From positions 230,405,560-230,469,559 of the forward strand of contig NC_039358.1 in the NCBI RefSeq assembly GCF_003573695.1: a DNA stretch of 64,000 nt, given 5' to 3'. The position numbers and the translations under genes were made by a program. The notes under the pieces were generated by a model. It saw nothing but the letters and a program-made list of their open reading frames with translations, did no database searches and had not been told where the DNA came from. The DNA is from Papaver somniferum. Its lineage: Eukaryota; Streptophyta; Magnoliopsida; Ranunculales; Papaveraceae. This document shows, in pieces, positions 10,657-22,951 of the stretch (position 1 is its first letter; each line of letters begins with the position of its first letter).

Positions 10657-13036
10657 ATGAGAGAAATTCTTTCTCAGCTATTTTCGCTCCTTTACATGTT
10701 GACTTCGCACCCCTTTAACTGTCCATATTCTTTAACTGACAGTATTCCGAGATCTCGGCCTCATTTACTCCACGTGTCGCTTTCCTCGTCTCGATGGGTT
10801 GTTCGCGTAAAGAGAAAAGATGGCCTCGCAGAGAACCAGAGGATCATGCAAGATGTTGATTTTATTTACAAGACCAATCGTACTGCACGAAATTCCAATG
10901 ATAATCGCTGGGATGTGTATCCTTTAGTTCTTGTAGGTCCTTATATCACTGGTTATGGTGATACCAAATCGATAAATCCTCTTCCTAAGGGTTTTCCAGT
11001 TTACTCTCCCTGGGAATTTAACTGGATCAGGGAGATAAAAGTGGTACGTCATTCTGAATTTCGCTCCCTTTCCGATCTTTCTTTTCTTTTTCTTAACAAC
11101 ATTCTTTTCTTTTTCGTAGGTAGCCAAACTAAAGAAGGATTATAAGGCCAAGAAGAGACCAAGTACTCTGAAAGCGCTACATTCGATCACTGATGAAGTA
11201 AGAAATACTTCTATTTGCACTTTAACAATATTGTTGCCTCTATTTCTTATCTTTATCTGTGTGCGAAGGTGCACGGGCAGGATTCCGATGATTCTGGTGA
11301 CGAAGATTCTTCTAAGCACGAAAAGGAAATTACTACTCGTGCGAAAGAAAAGGGCAAGGTTGTTTCCTCTAAAACTTCTTCGAAGAATATTAATAAGAAG
11401 AACATCCATTCGAATAAAAGGAAGATTTCTTCTACAAACTCTTCTCCTAATCCTTCTGCTCCACAACTTCGGGGAGATGAGTTGCCGTTTCCTGATGCAT
11501 TTTCATCGGTTTCTCCAATGTCTCAGCTGTCTCTCATCTTCCAAGATCCCTTCACAGATGTTGGCGATGAGAATTTAATTCACACATGCTAGATGATCTC
11601 AGCCATATGAGACGACCCTACCTTGAGTGATGAATCCCTATGAGGATCTGCCTCAGCTATTTCACCAGAATTCTTGTTTTCCCTGGGTTCTATTGTATGT
11701 TGTACCCTTCTTCTTGTGTTTTAGTGTGAGTCCGAAACTGACATTTTTTCCGTGTACTTTGATTTAACTCTTTTGTTATCTCATCTTTTCTGACTCACAA
11801 AGCAAGATTCAATCTTTGGAGGTTGAGTGCGCGGAGCTTAGAGGGGAACTTTCGGAAAAGACCGAGGATTCCGAGACCCTTCGTCAGAGAATAATCAATT
11901 AATAGGTGTGTTTCTTTCCATTTCCTTGCTTCGCATCGCCTTTACTTTATCTTTATATTTCTTCTATTACTTATACTTGTAGAGCTCTATAATTTGACCG
12001 AAGAGGCGTCTAGACTTCTTGATGATAATGATGCCCTTTTAGAGCTCCTTAACACCTCATTGGATAATTTTCCCATGCGTGGTCTTGAGGATCTTAGCTG
12101 GAAAGAACTAGGGAAAAAATATGAAGCTCTAATTTGTGACCATAGGCCATTAATAGTTTGTTGTAGGAATCTTCAACGTCGTACTCATGAGTATAAGGAG
12201 ACAATTAAAGCCTTAGAGGCCAAAAAGAATGCTCTTATCTCTGAGAAAGATCAGGTGACTTTTAATGGTGCGAAAGCTTTGAAAGATCTTCATGATACTA
12301 TAGTCGAAGTTCAAATTGAAAGAGGTCGTGCTATTAATGAGAGGAATGCTCTTCTCGCTCGCGAGAATGAAATTCGTTCTCGACTTCTGATTGAGAATGA
12401 TGCTGAATTCGCATGGGCTTCTAGAGTCCTTGATAATGCCAGATTGAAGTTGGCTACGAGCGTTAGTTTAAATTCTGACTATGATTCCCTAGTGGAAACC
12501 ATTATTTACGAAAAAGAAGGTTTCCCATTTGCTTTTTGCCCTTTCTGCCGCTTTATTTTTCCCCTTGGATATAGGTTGTGCGTGATTTTAACATATGTTC
12601 TTTTCTCTTCGCAGCTTCAGAAAAGGAATTTCTTGAAAAGGATAAGGACTATCAGCGAAATATTGAAAGTCTGCAGAAGAAGTCTCAGGATGAAATTCAT
12701 AGGTTGGAAACGAGGCTTGATGATCGTAATATCAAGTATAGTCGTCTCAAGAAAAAGCTCAAGGACACTGTTTCCAACCTTACTAAGGATGCTATTCGTA
12801 TACGTGATTCAACCCTTAAAGAAAAATTGGGCGATCTCTGCTCTCAGCATCAAATTTCTTTTTCTTCACATTACGAGTTCGCAGATCCCCCTGCAAACGA
12901 GGAACTTTCCGGGATTTCTGATAGTGATTTTGTGGATGAAGATTCCGAGGAGGATGACGATGACTCTGAAACTGATGAAAGTACTGAGGGGGATCGTGAC
13001 TCTGGAGTTGATAAAGATAATGTTGGGAAGAGTTAG
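10657..13036 (+). CDS. Antisense-strand multi-exon coiled-coil gene of the Tat-like element
   Basis: Read as about six exons: 10657-11043, 11120-11197, 11269-about 11590, about 11803-11905, 11983-12519 and 12615-13036. Introns have GT..AG borders and T-rich 3' ends. The N-terminal part has a conserved-looking block (YPLVLVGPYITGYGD, then LPKGFPVYSPWEFNWIRE). The middle is Lys/Ser rich. The C-terminal 300 or so residues are strongly coiled-coil (Glu/Lys/Leu/Arg heptads) and end in an acidic Asp/Glu/Ser tail, stop at 13034-13036. It lies opposite to gag in the region between integrase and the 3' LTR. It resembles proteins labelled putative gypsy-type transposon domain in plant databases, but I could not search. 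A stop at 11590-11592 means exon 3 must splice earlier or the gene is damaged. The role is unknown. Confidence 0.6.
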
Positions 13037-13160
13037 TCGTTCAATGTTTTCTTCTTTCACGCTCTTTATTTTCTTCCTTGTACACGATCAAGATCTTGAA
13101 GTCAATATTTTGAACACATTTCCTCTTTTAATAGATTTCGCCCCTTCTTTTGGCTGTTGA

Positions 13161-14754
13161 TCAAAGAATGAATGTTGTCTTTCTAACAACTTATGTCAGT
13201 TTCAAGGTTAGGTATGAATAGCCTATGTGCATAAGTTCACCATTCATAGGAATATGTTAATATGAGTGTATGTGTCTTCTATGTGTGCGAATGTAACGGT
13301 AGATGCCATGATCCTGTCATATATACAATTATAATAATACATGGGTAGATATTTATCATACGTGCGAATAGTTATTCATGTTATAATCTCATCATATATG
13401 TGAATAGTTATTCAAGTTATAATCCTATCATATGTAATAATGTAATAATATATGTGTAGAGATTTACCATACGTGAGAATGTAATAATACATGTTGTCAT
13501 TGTTATCAAGTTTGACTCAAAGCAATCAGGCTAGTGCGAATATCACCTTCCCATTAAGTTTAAAATCCCCTTCTTGCCTCTGATATTCGCATCAGGGTGA
13601 TTGCTTCTTCTAAATCCTTATTTTTTTCAATTTACCTTTGTGATCACCTGTGCAAGGTTGTATTTCATGGTTTGATCGCCCTTTGGCTCTAATTTGATAT
13701 CTACAAAAATGATGTTAGTACGGTCTGTTGTGTTTATTCATGAGGTCTTATTGAACCTCCCTAAGTAGAGGTCTTAATCAGCCTCCCCTGTTAACATGAC
13801 TTATTTTTGCCTCAAGGTATTCATTTGGGTCATGCGACGAAATCGCAGGAGGTCTTTACGCTTTTGCGTATTGACCCATTGATCTGGCCTTATAATCTTT
13901 CGTATTATTGCCTCTGGAGGATATATGCGCCAATATGACAGGTCTATCCTTTTTTTTGAGTTATAGTCCCATGGTATTGACGTCTTTTGACACAATTCAA
14001 CTCCCTAGTGGAGGGTGCCGCCCTTATCCTCCCCCTGGTTTCCCCTTCAAGGAGACGTACCCCTACTGGGTTGCGGTGGGCTCCTACCATCCAGTGATGC
14101 AACAACCAGTTGTTTTCACAGACTCTTTCGAGTCTTCTCCCTAGGTGGGGTTTCTTGAGGACCGATTTATCATAGCCAGGACTTGCCAAGAGTGGCGAGG
14201 TACGCCCCAGACGCCCCCGACACCCTTGGATCAACCATGTACCGCGACGCCCTGATCGAGTTTCTACACTCCATAATAGAGAGCTTAGTACCTTAGCCTT
14301 TCGACCAAAAGGTCTCTAACGGATAGGCTTTTGTTTCGCCCCCACCTTATGTGACTCAGATCTCAGGGTTGGTATTTCTTTCGCCTGAGCCATGCATTAC
14401 TAGGTTTTCCCCAATTATGACATGCGTTAGGGCTTATTTAGTTTTCTTCTTGCACAAGTGCGAACTAGGGTGCACGCCATAATTGGTTACCCAGCCTCCC
14501 TAGTTAGAGGTTTTAAGCTTTATTGCCCCCTATTGAGGTCTTACTTTGTCTGTGTCCTGTCCTTCTTTTGTATATTTTAAATACTCATATATATGAAAAA
14601 TAATATTTTTCTCATAATATTTTTTGCTCGTACACATCTGATTTTTCTTTTTCATCTTTATTCGCACACATATAAATATCCAACTAGTACTTAAAAAATT
14701 AGTCACTTCTCCACTCCTTTTATCCCTTCATTCATTTTGCACGCACATAACATA
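13161..14754. other. Non-coding interior of the Tat-like element
   Basis: Between the end of the antisense gene and the integrase remnant no frame looks coding. At 14400-14500 the complement contains GCACCCTAGTTCGCA and CCCTAACGCATGTC, which recur in the same order at 62610-62670 in the second Tat-like element. This is therefore conserved untranslated sequence of the family and not random DNA. Confidence 0.6.
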
Positions 14755-14991
14755 TTAACCATAATGCTGCTTCAAGTACTTCTTATTGTAAAGTCGACTT
14801 TCCATTTTCTCCATATTTCTTCCATACCTTTCCATTAGCTGGTACATCCCATCACCAACATATTTCTTCACCACATACGGTCCAACCCATATATTTTTTC
14901 CTTCTTCTTTCTTCCTTGTTTTCGATAAGGTGGCATTTCGCTCATGACTAACTCCCCTGGTTGAAAGTCTCCCTTTTGGATTGCTTTGCAT
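14755..14991 (-). pseudogene. Integrase C-terminal remnant
   Basis: The 78-residue frame carries IWVGPYVVKKYVGDGMYQL then LYNKKYLKQHYG, the GPY-type fold at the end of gypsy integrases (typical form GPY.V...G.Y.L....WN..YLK.YY). Everything upstream of it in pol is missing: the next recognisable sequence upstream is the end of the protease region, only about 100 bp away. This is the 3' edge of a large internal deletion. Confidence 0.8.
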
Positions 14992-15093
14992 ACTTAAGCC
15001 CTTCTGTTCCTTCGACTTTCTTCTAATTTAGACCACTATTACTCCCTTATTCCTTTGAGGATTTTTCACTCTTATCATCATCCCCTTCTTTTG

Positions 15094-17986
15094 TTATGAA
15101 ACTAACCATCGTACTTTCTCTCCTCTTGCTTTCCAGACGTTCCTTCTCTTAATCGCACACTCTTCACTTTTCTCTACATCTATTTCATTACATGCCTTTG
15201 CTTCATTAGTGTCTCCTTTTATGATTCCAACACCTTGGGGTAATGGGAACTTTATGCACTGATGGTATGTTGAAGCCACGCCCAGGATGCTATGTAACCA
15301 TGGTCTCCCAATGAGTTCCTTATATGGAGATTCGACATCTACAACACAAAATGTTACTTTGATAGAGATTGTCTTCGCATGGTGATTTCTCCTTTCGTCT
15401 TGTTTGCCGTTCCATTGAAGCCGTATATTTTGTATATTGACGGGATCAAGTCTTCATCTCTTCCTCCCATTGTCTTGTATGCGTGGTAAAATAGAATATC
15501 CACAGAACTTCCTGAATCAATTAATATCTTATTTATCGCCCACGCGAGGTCTTCTTTCTCTTCTTCCTTGTTCGGGTTTTCTTTCGGGATTATCTATAAC
15601 TTAACCACTAATGGACTGTCGTGAAATTCGCCTCCTCCAGTTACTTCTTCTGCACTAAATGTTATTGGTTGTTTCTGCCATTCCTTGAGTTTTGGTATCT
15701 TTGCTAAATTAAGAATTTCTTTACCTTCAGCATCCCTCGCGTATACCCGACTTAACACATTGTCATGGAAGTCCTCTATGCTTTTGTACGAGTGTATTAT
15801 TGAATTGCATTGTAGATTTTTGGCATTCTCTCCCACTTCAATGAGAAAGGTATTTTTGCTTTTATCTGCTCCTAACGATGATTCTCCTGTTGTTGGTTGC
15901 GCTGGTGGGGGTGGAGGTAGTGGCGTAGCTAGGAAGTGATTAAGCTTTCCTTGTCCGATCATTCTTAATATTATTCTTTTAATATTCTTGCAGTTATTTG
16001 TTGTGTGGCCATGGAAACGATGATAAGCGCAAAACTATTTGCTTCTTCTTCCCGACGGTGGTTCTTGCCCAAGGTTGGATGGTGGTGTTATCTCCTCCAT
16101 CAATATAACAGCTTCCCAAAATTTCTTCACTGTTGTGTTTAGAGGTGGCATCCTGACCTCTATTCCTCTGTAGTTCGTACCCTGATTGTAATATCTCTTA
16201 TTTCCTCCACACCCGTCTTCATGATTATCACATCTTGCTACTTTGTTGTTTCCTCTGTGGTTGTTACTGCCTCTCTCTGTATTCTTGGTCGTACATTTCT
16301 TGGTCTCTGCTACTCATTGCAACTTGTCTGGATTGATCTTCTGCAATTATGATTTCTTTGCTTCCCTGCGAAGTACTTGCAACTGCATTTTCCATTCTTG
16401 GTAATAGACTAGCATTCCTGTCCTTTCGTTCGCTACTGCGATTGGGTAAGACTCCGTATCTCTCTGCTTTTCTTCGAGTGCGATGTACTCCTCTTGGTAC
16501 TCGCGCAGCTCAGCCATTGTTATTCTGTCTTTCATTTTGAAGATCTGTATAAACAACAATTCAGTTGGTAGCAGTTCATTGATATATGGCAAGATGAGAT
16601 TTATTTCATCCACTCGCCCCGCCATTTCACTACTCATTGTTCTACATCTGTTGGCCATGTCTCGCAGACTTCCGTTTGTTATTTTTCGCAGGCTGAATAC
16701 TTTTTCGATTCCAGGTTTTAGCATACTACTACTGATGTATTTCCCTAAGAACAGACTCTGTAAGTGCTCGAATGACTTTATTATTCCTACTGGTAACCCA
16801 TAAAACCATTTCAAGGCTTCTCCTGCGAGGCTAGCTGGAAAAAACTTGCATAAGACTGCCTCATTATCCTCATATTGTAACAAAGCTAAGATGTATGTCT
16901 TTATGTGTTGGATCGCACATGTAGATCCATCAAAGATGCTAGGAAATGCAGGTAGTGCGCACTTTCTTGGTATTGTTACTGATTATATCCTCCATGCGAA
17001 GGGTGTTCTTGCTACCTCTTCTATCGCATCATCTAATTGTCTTCTTCCTCCATCTTTCCCTTTAGTTACTAATTATCTTAATTCTGCTATTTCTCTTCGG
17101 ATTTCAGCGTTTTGGAGTATCTCTTCTTCTTGTTGTTCCTTTGGCCTTTTCAACCGGGCTTTTCTCATCCTGTTTTCATGTCTGCTTTGTGGGATTGCCT
17201 CTTCTAGATGTTGCCGTTCTTCTTCATTTCTTCTTTCCCTTCGCCTTTCCCTTTCATTTCTCGCATGGTCTTGAGCTGCTCTATAACTCTCATCATGCTG
17301 TCTCATCATCTCTCGTTGTTCGTCATTATGTGTGCGATTTCGCTTTTCATTCTGCTCCAATCTACCTTCTCTACGACGCATTCGCCTGAGCTCATCTTCT
17401 CCTACTTGGATATACCTATGCTCTATGTGATCTCCTTCGTGCTCCTCCTGCGTATTTTCATTTTCCTGAAAAGTATTATCCAATCACTTCCCTTGTGTAT
17501 TATCTCCGTGCTCAGATCTACTCCTCCTTGTGGTACTCCTGCTCGTCCTTGATCTTGAGCTCGCACGTGTTGTTCTAGATCTCGATTGTGACCTTTGCTC
17601 TTGTAGTCTCTGATTTTCCTCTCGTAACTCATCATTTTGTCGTGTCAAATTCGCACTTAATTCTGCTTCTCTGCTTCTTCTTTCCTCTGCCTTAACTCTG
17701 CAATGGTTGTGTTGTATTCAATCTCTCCTTCAGCTCCTTCTGCATGTCTCATGTCCTCATCTTCCTCAGCGGTATCTGTATCCGTTGTATGAACACTTAC
17801 TGCATCGTAATTTCTTTGATCGTTCTCCCTTTGTTCCTGTTGGATCTCGGATCTGTTCGGTTGAGATCTGTTGTTTCTCTCTCCCATTCTTGATGTCTCT
17901 GCTATTTCACCTCTTCTTCTACCCGCAATTCTTCGACTCCTCCTAACCGGTGTTGTATTTTCTCCTGCAGATGTTTGCCTCGCCAT
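15094..17986 (-). pseudogene. Gag-protease region of the Tat-like element
   Basis: The start is MARQTSAGENTTPVRRSRR at 17986, followed by a charged, Glu/Arg/Gln-rich coiled-coil N terminus (17986-17073), then the retrotransposon gag capsid domain (16883-16347; LAGEALKWFYGLP, then SLRDMANRCRTM and ITMAELREYQEEYIALEE), a CX3HX5HX4C-type zinc-knuckle (CAYHRFHGHTTNNC, about 16005-16045), a Pro-rich linker, and the protease active site ILIDSGSSVDILFYH at about 15485-15530. The last piece, STYHQCIKFPLPQGVG near 15255, is the usual protease-reverse transcriptase junction. The frames do not join without shifts, so the polyprotein is broken. Order and motifs are those of Tat/Ogre-type plant gypsy elements. 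Confidence 0.85.
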
Positions 17987-18270
17987 TTTGTGTTCTTGAA
18001 ATAATACTTATGCAGACTTATGAAAGCTACAGCTAAAACGTGAGTAAACTAAAATTTCTTTTCTTAACACAAACCGTGTTATGGTAGCAATCAAAATCTT
18101 TCGCAAAAACAAGAACAAATTAAACTTCGAAACAAGAACGATGAGGAACTTCACGTTAAAAGAAAAATTATTCTCAAATAAGAGCAATAAGAAACTTTAC
18201 TTTGTAAAATTTTTTGAAAAATAAACTCATCTTAACATTTTCACAAACAGATCCAACCCTACTTCCGAGA

Positions 18271-18288
18271 TGTATTCTAGCGCCAAAA
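18271..18288 (-). other. Primer binding site
   Basis: Directly inside the right LTR, the complement reads TTTTGGCGCTAGAA. The TTTGGCGC start is shared with the second Tat-like element at 58494-58502 and with many plant gypsy primer sites. Confidence 0.6.
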
Positions 18289-18766
18289 TGTAGTAGTAGA
18301 AAATCCTATTACTACACCCCTTAAACAATCTATTTATCAAACTAAGAAAACATCATCAAGAACATCAAAGAATCATTTTATTAAGTATAGAAACCAATAG
18401 AAAGATGATAGATAGAATCCTAACTTGGGAAACAAATAACTTTCTCTCTCCTAAAGTTCTATCTCCACTCTCCAAAAGATCTCTCTTCTCCACAAGGGTA
18501 GCTGGTCCTATATATAGGGATTTTACATATTGGGGGACAGCTAATAAAGCCCCTATTTTCGGATATAACATGCGATTCGCTCGCTCCCGTACATTGTGTC
18601 TTCTCGCACATACTCTAGGACTTCGCATAGCTCTCACACTTTACTCGTGACTTTATGACGTCATTGATTCCGTCATTTAAGATATGCTACATGCGAACTA
18701 TGTTCGCTCCTTAGTAATTCAGTTGTCTCGCTCGAGTATTCATGTGTGCGATATTTAACCCCTACG
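18289..18766 (-). repeat. LTR (5' LTR in element orientation)
   Basis: Matches 10137-10615 over its full length with about 94% identity by eye. Its outer base is G where the partner has A, so it ends CTACG. It is followed by the GTGGT duplication. Confidence 0.9.
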
Positions 18767-18771
18767 GTGGT

Positions 18772-19780
18772 GAAGTTCATCTTGCCACCCTTCAAATTGG
18801 GCCATGATGCTGAAAAAAGAATAGGACCATAACATCTTCCCATTCGAGATGCTCTAGCGCTTAGCAAGAGATTTACCATCTCTTTGAAACTCTCTCGAAT
18901 TCTCAAATACACACTTACAAGTTCTCAAATCACTTTTCAGATTATAGTTTTTTCTCGGCACCACAATTCAAAAGAAAAAGAAAAAAAAGAAAAAAGAAAG
19001 AAAAAGAAAAAACAAAACAAAGCAGTTAGAGATTTATTGGTCGTTTTATTGGGGACGTAATGGTCCCCAAAATCGTGAGTATGTAACGTCAAAAAGAAAA
19101 CAAAAAGCTAATCAACCTCAGAAATAGCTGATTATTCTCGCAACCAAACAATGTATAACACTTTCATCGGCCGGGGATTAACATATCGTTTTAGGGTCGT
19201 CCAAAACGACGGTAGCCTTTGAGAAGCTTTCCGTTGGGACATCCATTTCATATTATCGTACACTGTATCCATGTGCACTTATAACTTACGTTGACCTATA
19301 TTATCACCTAATAGCATCTTCTACAATGATTAGGGGCATATAATTGATCAAGGCTTTGTACAATCTCATACTCCAACCGTGAGTACTAACAATCTAATGG
19401 CATGTCCCTGTAACTTTGACAGCATTAACAACCGCCATCATTGGAGAATAAAGCCACATGGTAACTCCCATTACATGCTCTCGTCTTGTCACATGCACAT
19501 GGAAATATATCCATTAACGTGAACAAGCACGACTTATTGTACAAAATCCGCTAGTCAGGGCATAGGGCTTATAGGACAGTGACACACAAACACTATTCGA
19601 TACAATAATTAGTGTCCAATGATATAAGCTCGAAGTAAGCCACTTATCCCGCCAATGATCACTCTTTCTTCCATGTGCATGTTCTCCCTTCTTCACACTT
19701 ACCGTGTCATTAAATTTTGTTTCAACGTACTTCGATTCCTTGATCAGTTTTCTTGGTTAGATCATCATCAAACTCTAATC
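18772..19780. other. Upstream region of polygalacturonase A
   Basis: No gene is visible. It includes a purine-rich A/G tract (18972-19015). Short blocks near the gene (for example TTCCATGTGCATG and TTCTTCACACTTACCG at 19665-19705) loosely resemble the region before polygalacturonase B (41618-41660), suggesting the duplication included the promoter. Confidence 0.5.
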
Positions 19781-19783
19781 AAC

Positions 19784-19791
19784 TATAAATA
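19784..19791 (+). promoter_or_regulatory. TATA box of polygalacturonase A
   Basis: TATAAATA followed by CTTCCA lies 64 bp before the start codon. Polygalacturonase B has the same TATAAATACTTCCA string at 41702, about 80 bp before its start, which supports both. Confidence 0.7.
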
Positions 19792-19854
19792 CTTCCAACG
19801 GTATTTAACTTGCATTCATCTATCAGTTTTGTACTCTCTCTATTTCTCTCTACA

Positions 19855-21449
19855 ATGGCTAATCTAAATAGCATCTCATTTTCTCTAAAACTCGTACTTC
19901 TCTTCATCATATTCCCATTATCAACAAATGCAGCTAGTTTTAGTGTTTTAAGATATGGAGCGAAACCGAACGGTAGAACCGATTCGACGAAAGCTTTTTC
20001 ACGAGCATGGTCTTTAGCTTGCCAGTCTAGAAAACCGGCGACAATGTGGATACCAAAAGGAACTTATTTGGTAAAGAAAGTAACTTTTAATGGTCCGTGT
20101 AGAAGTAAAAGAGTCACAGTACAATTTGATGGTAAAATTGTGGCACCTCCTAAGAACATTTGGGTCATTGGGAGTTCCCGGAATTGGATTTTGTTCCATG
20201 GTATCAATGGGTTAACGATCACTGGCGGGGTGATAGATGCTCGTGGATCTCAGTATTGGAATTGTAGGAGATCTGGTGGAAGATGCCCACAAGGTGCAGT
20301 GGTATGTATAATATTTCAAATTGATCTACATTGTAAGTCTTTTTTTTTTATACATATATTGCTTCCTTGAACAAATCATACAGATGTTTTGTACCTCCCA
20401 TATGCAGTAGTACAAAAACTTTGAATTTGAAATTTTCATGTGTCCATATGCAGTCACTGTCGATAGACAATGTGAAAAACGGTGTAATCAGCGGTTTAAC
20501 ATCAATCAACAGCCAACAATCTCATATATCTATCAATGGCTGCAACAAAATGCTGATTCAACGAGTCACTATTATTGCACCCCGCCAGAGCCCCAACACA
20601 GACGGAATACACCTACAGGCGTCAACAAGTGTGACAATCATTGATTCTACCATTGGAACTGGGGATGATTGTATTGCAATTGGTCCGGGGACTAAAAAGC
20701 TACTGGTTCAACGCGTAAAATGTGGTCCTGGACATGGAATTAGGTTCGTTAAACCTCTAACTTAGTACTCAATCACATTATATGCTTCACTCATCTAATT
20801 GAACACAAGATTTTACATTATATGCTTCACTAGTCTGATGCTTGCGCAAATGAATTTGCAGTATTGGAAGTTTAGCTAGAAGTCAAAATGAAGCAGGAGT
20901 ACAAGGAATTGTGGTGAAGGACGTAACGTTTGACGGATCAGACAATGGCGTACGGATTAAAACATGGGCTAGACCAAGCAACGGTTTCGTAAAAAACGTT
21001 CTTTATCAAAATATCGTGATGAAAAGCGTTCGACATCCTATAATTATTGATCAAACATATTGCCCTGGTGACAACGGCTGCCCTAACCAGGTAAAACTCA
21101 ATAACCTTTAACCAAATATTTTGTACATCATTTCTTAAATTCGTTTGATTTGAAAAAATTCACATCAACATGCATGTAATGAAACAATTTCTGTTCTGTT
21201 CTGATTTTTGTTTTTTTGTTTAAAAATTAGAACTCTGGAATCAAGATCAGTGGGGTGACATACTTAAATGTCCATGGAACGTCGAGATCACCAATTGCCG
21301 TTAGCCTACATTGTAGTCGCACTACCCCATGTACAGGGATCAAATTATACAACGTTAAGCTGAGTTATTCAAAAAAACCTGCCAAGTCTTTTTGTTACAG
21401 TGCCGCCGGTACATCTCGAGGACAAGTCCTGCCAGGAAGCTGTTTCTAG
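19855..21449 (+). CDS. Polygalacturonase (GH28 pectinase), copy A
   Basis: Four exons, 19855-20301, 20454-20743, 20862-21090 and 21231-21449, all with GT-AG borders and compatible phases, give 394 residues. A signal peptide (hydrophobic LVLLFIIFPLSTNA) is followed by the mature start FSVLRYGAKPNGRTDST. All four family motifs are present: SPNTDG, GDDC, CGPGHG (split Ser at the exon 2/3 junction gives GHGISIGS) and RIK. The paired aspartates of GDDC and the upstream Asp are the catalytic residues in this family, which hydrolyses alpha-1,4-galacturonan in pectin in the cell wall. Length and motif spacing are normal, with no stop, so it looks functional. Exo- versus endo-activity cannot be decided here. 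Its paralogue is at 41791-43236. Confidence 0.95.
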
Positions 21450-22640
21450 TCTAGTAATTGAAGTTCAATCGAGTGGAGTTTTTTTTTCCCCCCTCTCATT
21501 TCCCCCCTAATTATGTTGTAATTATATATGACGAGTTCACCTACTAGCATAACGCGAGTATGAGTTAGCAAAAGAAACTTGTCTGCAGTACTATTTACCA
21601 TTCTTGATGAGAATTAAGGGCAAGGTCCTAAAAAATTCTTCATCACCTCACAATGTTGCATATATATTCCTTGGTGTGGCTTAAGATTGTAGCTTTTATT
21701 TGAGCTTTTTTCTTCTTCTTTTTTTTGTAACAGAGAAAGCTTGTCATTGTATTTCTGTACCTTTATATTAATCAAAACCGTAGGTGCAGTAAACCAATAT
21801 TTGATCGCCGGTATTTTCCTATGCAAAAATGTAAGCAAATTTTTTGCACAAACTAAACATTGTTACCCACTGATTTTACAGTGCACAATGAGACATTGTC
21901 AACCATGCCGGATTTATCACGGTCGTGCTTGCATTTGAGAATCTGATTTGACTGGTGGCATATCTCATTACCCTATACAATCAATACTACCTAGCAGATC
22001 GATTCAAAAATGAAACAAATAAAAATATTAGACACTGATCTAAAAGTTTTTGAATATTAGACACTGATCGAAAAATCTGAATAATATATTATCTTTAATT
22101 CTCTGATACCTCTTTGTCTACGAAGTAGAATATGAACATAAATATATATGAAATCCTATGTGAATGTGATTCGATCTCTGGAAACCAATGACAAGTTTCG
22201 AATTTGAATTTCAAACAAATCGGAGCAAATGGTGTGATTTTTATCTTGAATCGTGTCCGACTGTCTGGTACCTTCAGTTATTTATTTTTGTATGACCATG
22301 TGCACGACATCTACTGAGTACTTGTTTGTTGCGTCATTGGTGATGAATTTCGTTGAAAGAACAGACGCAATAATAAATTAAACAAAAGAATCACTGTGCC
22401 AGAGCAAATCCCCTCCCTTCTGCAACCTCTGAACCAACGGTAAATCCAGATTTCCTTAACAACTATATCTGACAACAAAATAACAGAAACAAACTAATAA
22501 AGACAGTTGTCCCTGAAAAAGTATCTCACCCTCTATCACGAAGTGAAGGAGAATCACTTTAAGCTTGCCTTAAGAAATTCAAAACTCGGTGAGTGTACGT
22601 CTGAACGTGTTAGAAACCTTCAGTAGAAAGATAATTAAAG
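21450..22640. other. 3' flank of polygalacturonase A
   Basis: The first 180 bp contain blocks shared with the 3' flank of copy B (CTAGCATA..GCGAGTA.GAGTTAG near 21545-21570, and GGCAAGGTCCT at 21619-21629 versus GACAAGGTCCTC at 43381-43392). The rest is AT-rich without a supported gene. Confidence 0.55.
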
Positions 22641-22685
22641 GGTACATCATTTATATGTCTCTACTTTTGACACCCAATAAATATA
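22641..22685 (-). repeat. Severed tip of dispersed repeat copy 2
   Basis: The sequence TTTTGACACCCAATAAATATA is the complement-strand equivalent of copy 1 at about 1275-1297. The rest of copy 2 resumes at 38966, beyond the Mutator-like element that split it. Confidence 0.75.
22678..22685. other. Target site duplication, left (TAAATATA)
   Basis: Eight bases immediately outside the left terminal inverted repeat, identical to 38966-38973. Copy 1 of the host repeat carries the unduplicated site. Confidence 0.85.
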
Positions 22686-22726
22686 GAACCATTAATTGGG
22701 GATAAAAAAAGGAATTGGAGATATAA
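22686..22726 (+). repeat. Left terminal inverted repeat of the Mutator-like element
   Basis: Matches the complement of 38923-38965 at about 37 of 41 positions by eye. Beyond this the two ends diverge, so the terminal repeats are short for the superfamily. Confidence 0.85.
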
Positions 22727-22951
22727 GAAAAGGACAAAAATTGGTTCCAGATATCAATTCGGGGTCATCCTTTATCTAAGTATTTTACGTATTACCTAAT
22801 CTACCCTCACTAATCAGAATTAGTGATTAATAATAATTAGTAAAATCTTAAGATTTTTGATAAATGATTAGTGTGTGTTTTATTTGAATTTGGGTGAGTG
22901 AGGTGAGAGTAGGAGGGAAAAATATTTTTGAGTGGAATTTTTTTTGTGAAA

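Larger units (their letters stand above)
10137..18766 (-). mobile_element. Ty3-gypsy Tat-like LTR retrotransposon, pol deleted
   Basis: Two LTRs of 479 and 478 bp (10137-10615, 18289-18766) are flanked by the 5-bp duplication GTGGT (10132-10136 and 18767-18771). The element is transcribed on the minus strand: primer site next to the right LTR, then gag and protease, then only the C-terminal end of integrase. Reverse transcriptase, RNase H and most of integrase are missing between about 15094 and 14991, so it cannot move on its own. A multi-exon coiled-coil gene lies on the plus strand in the 3' part, a position where Tat-lineage elements are known to carry antisense ORFs. The LTRs differ at roughly 25-30 sites by eye, so insertion is not very recent. 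Confidence 0.9.

Noticed and set aside
16349..17552. Plus-strand open frames opposite gag
   Set aside because: Mirror of the minus-strand gag; Ser/Leu/Phe-rich composition is the expected complement of the charged coiled-coil.
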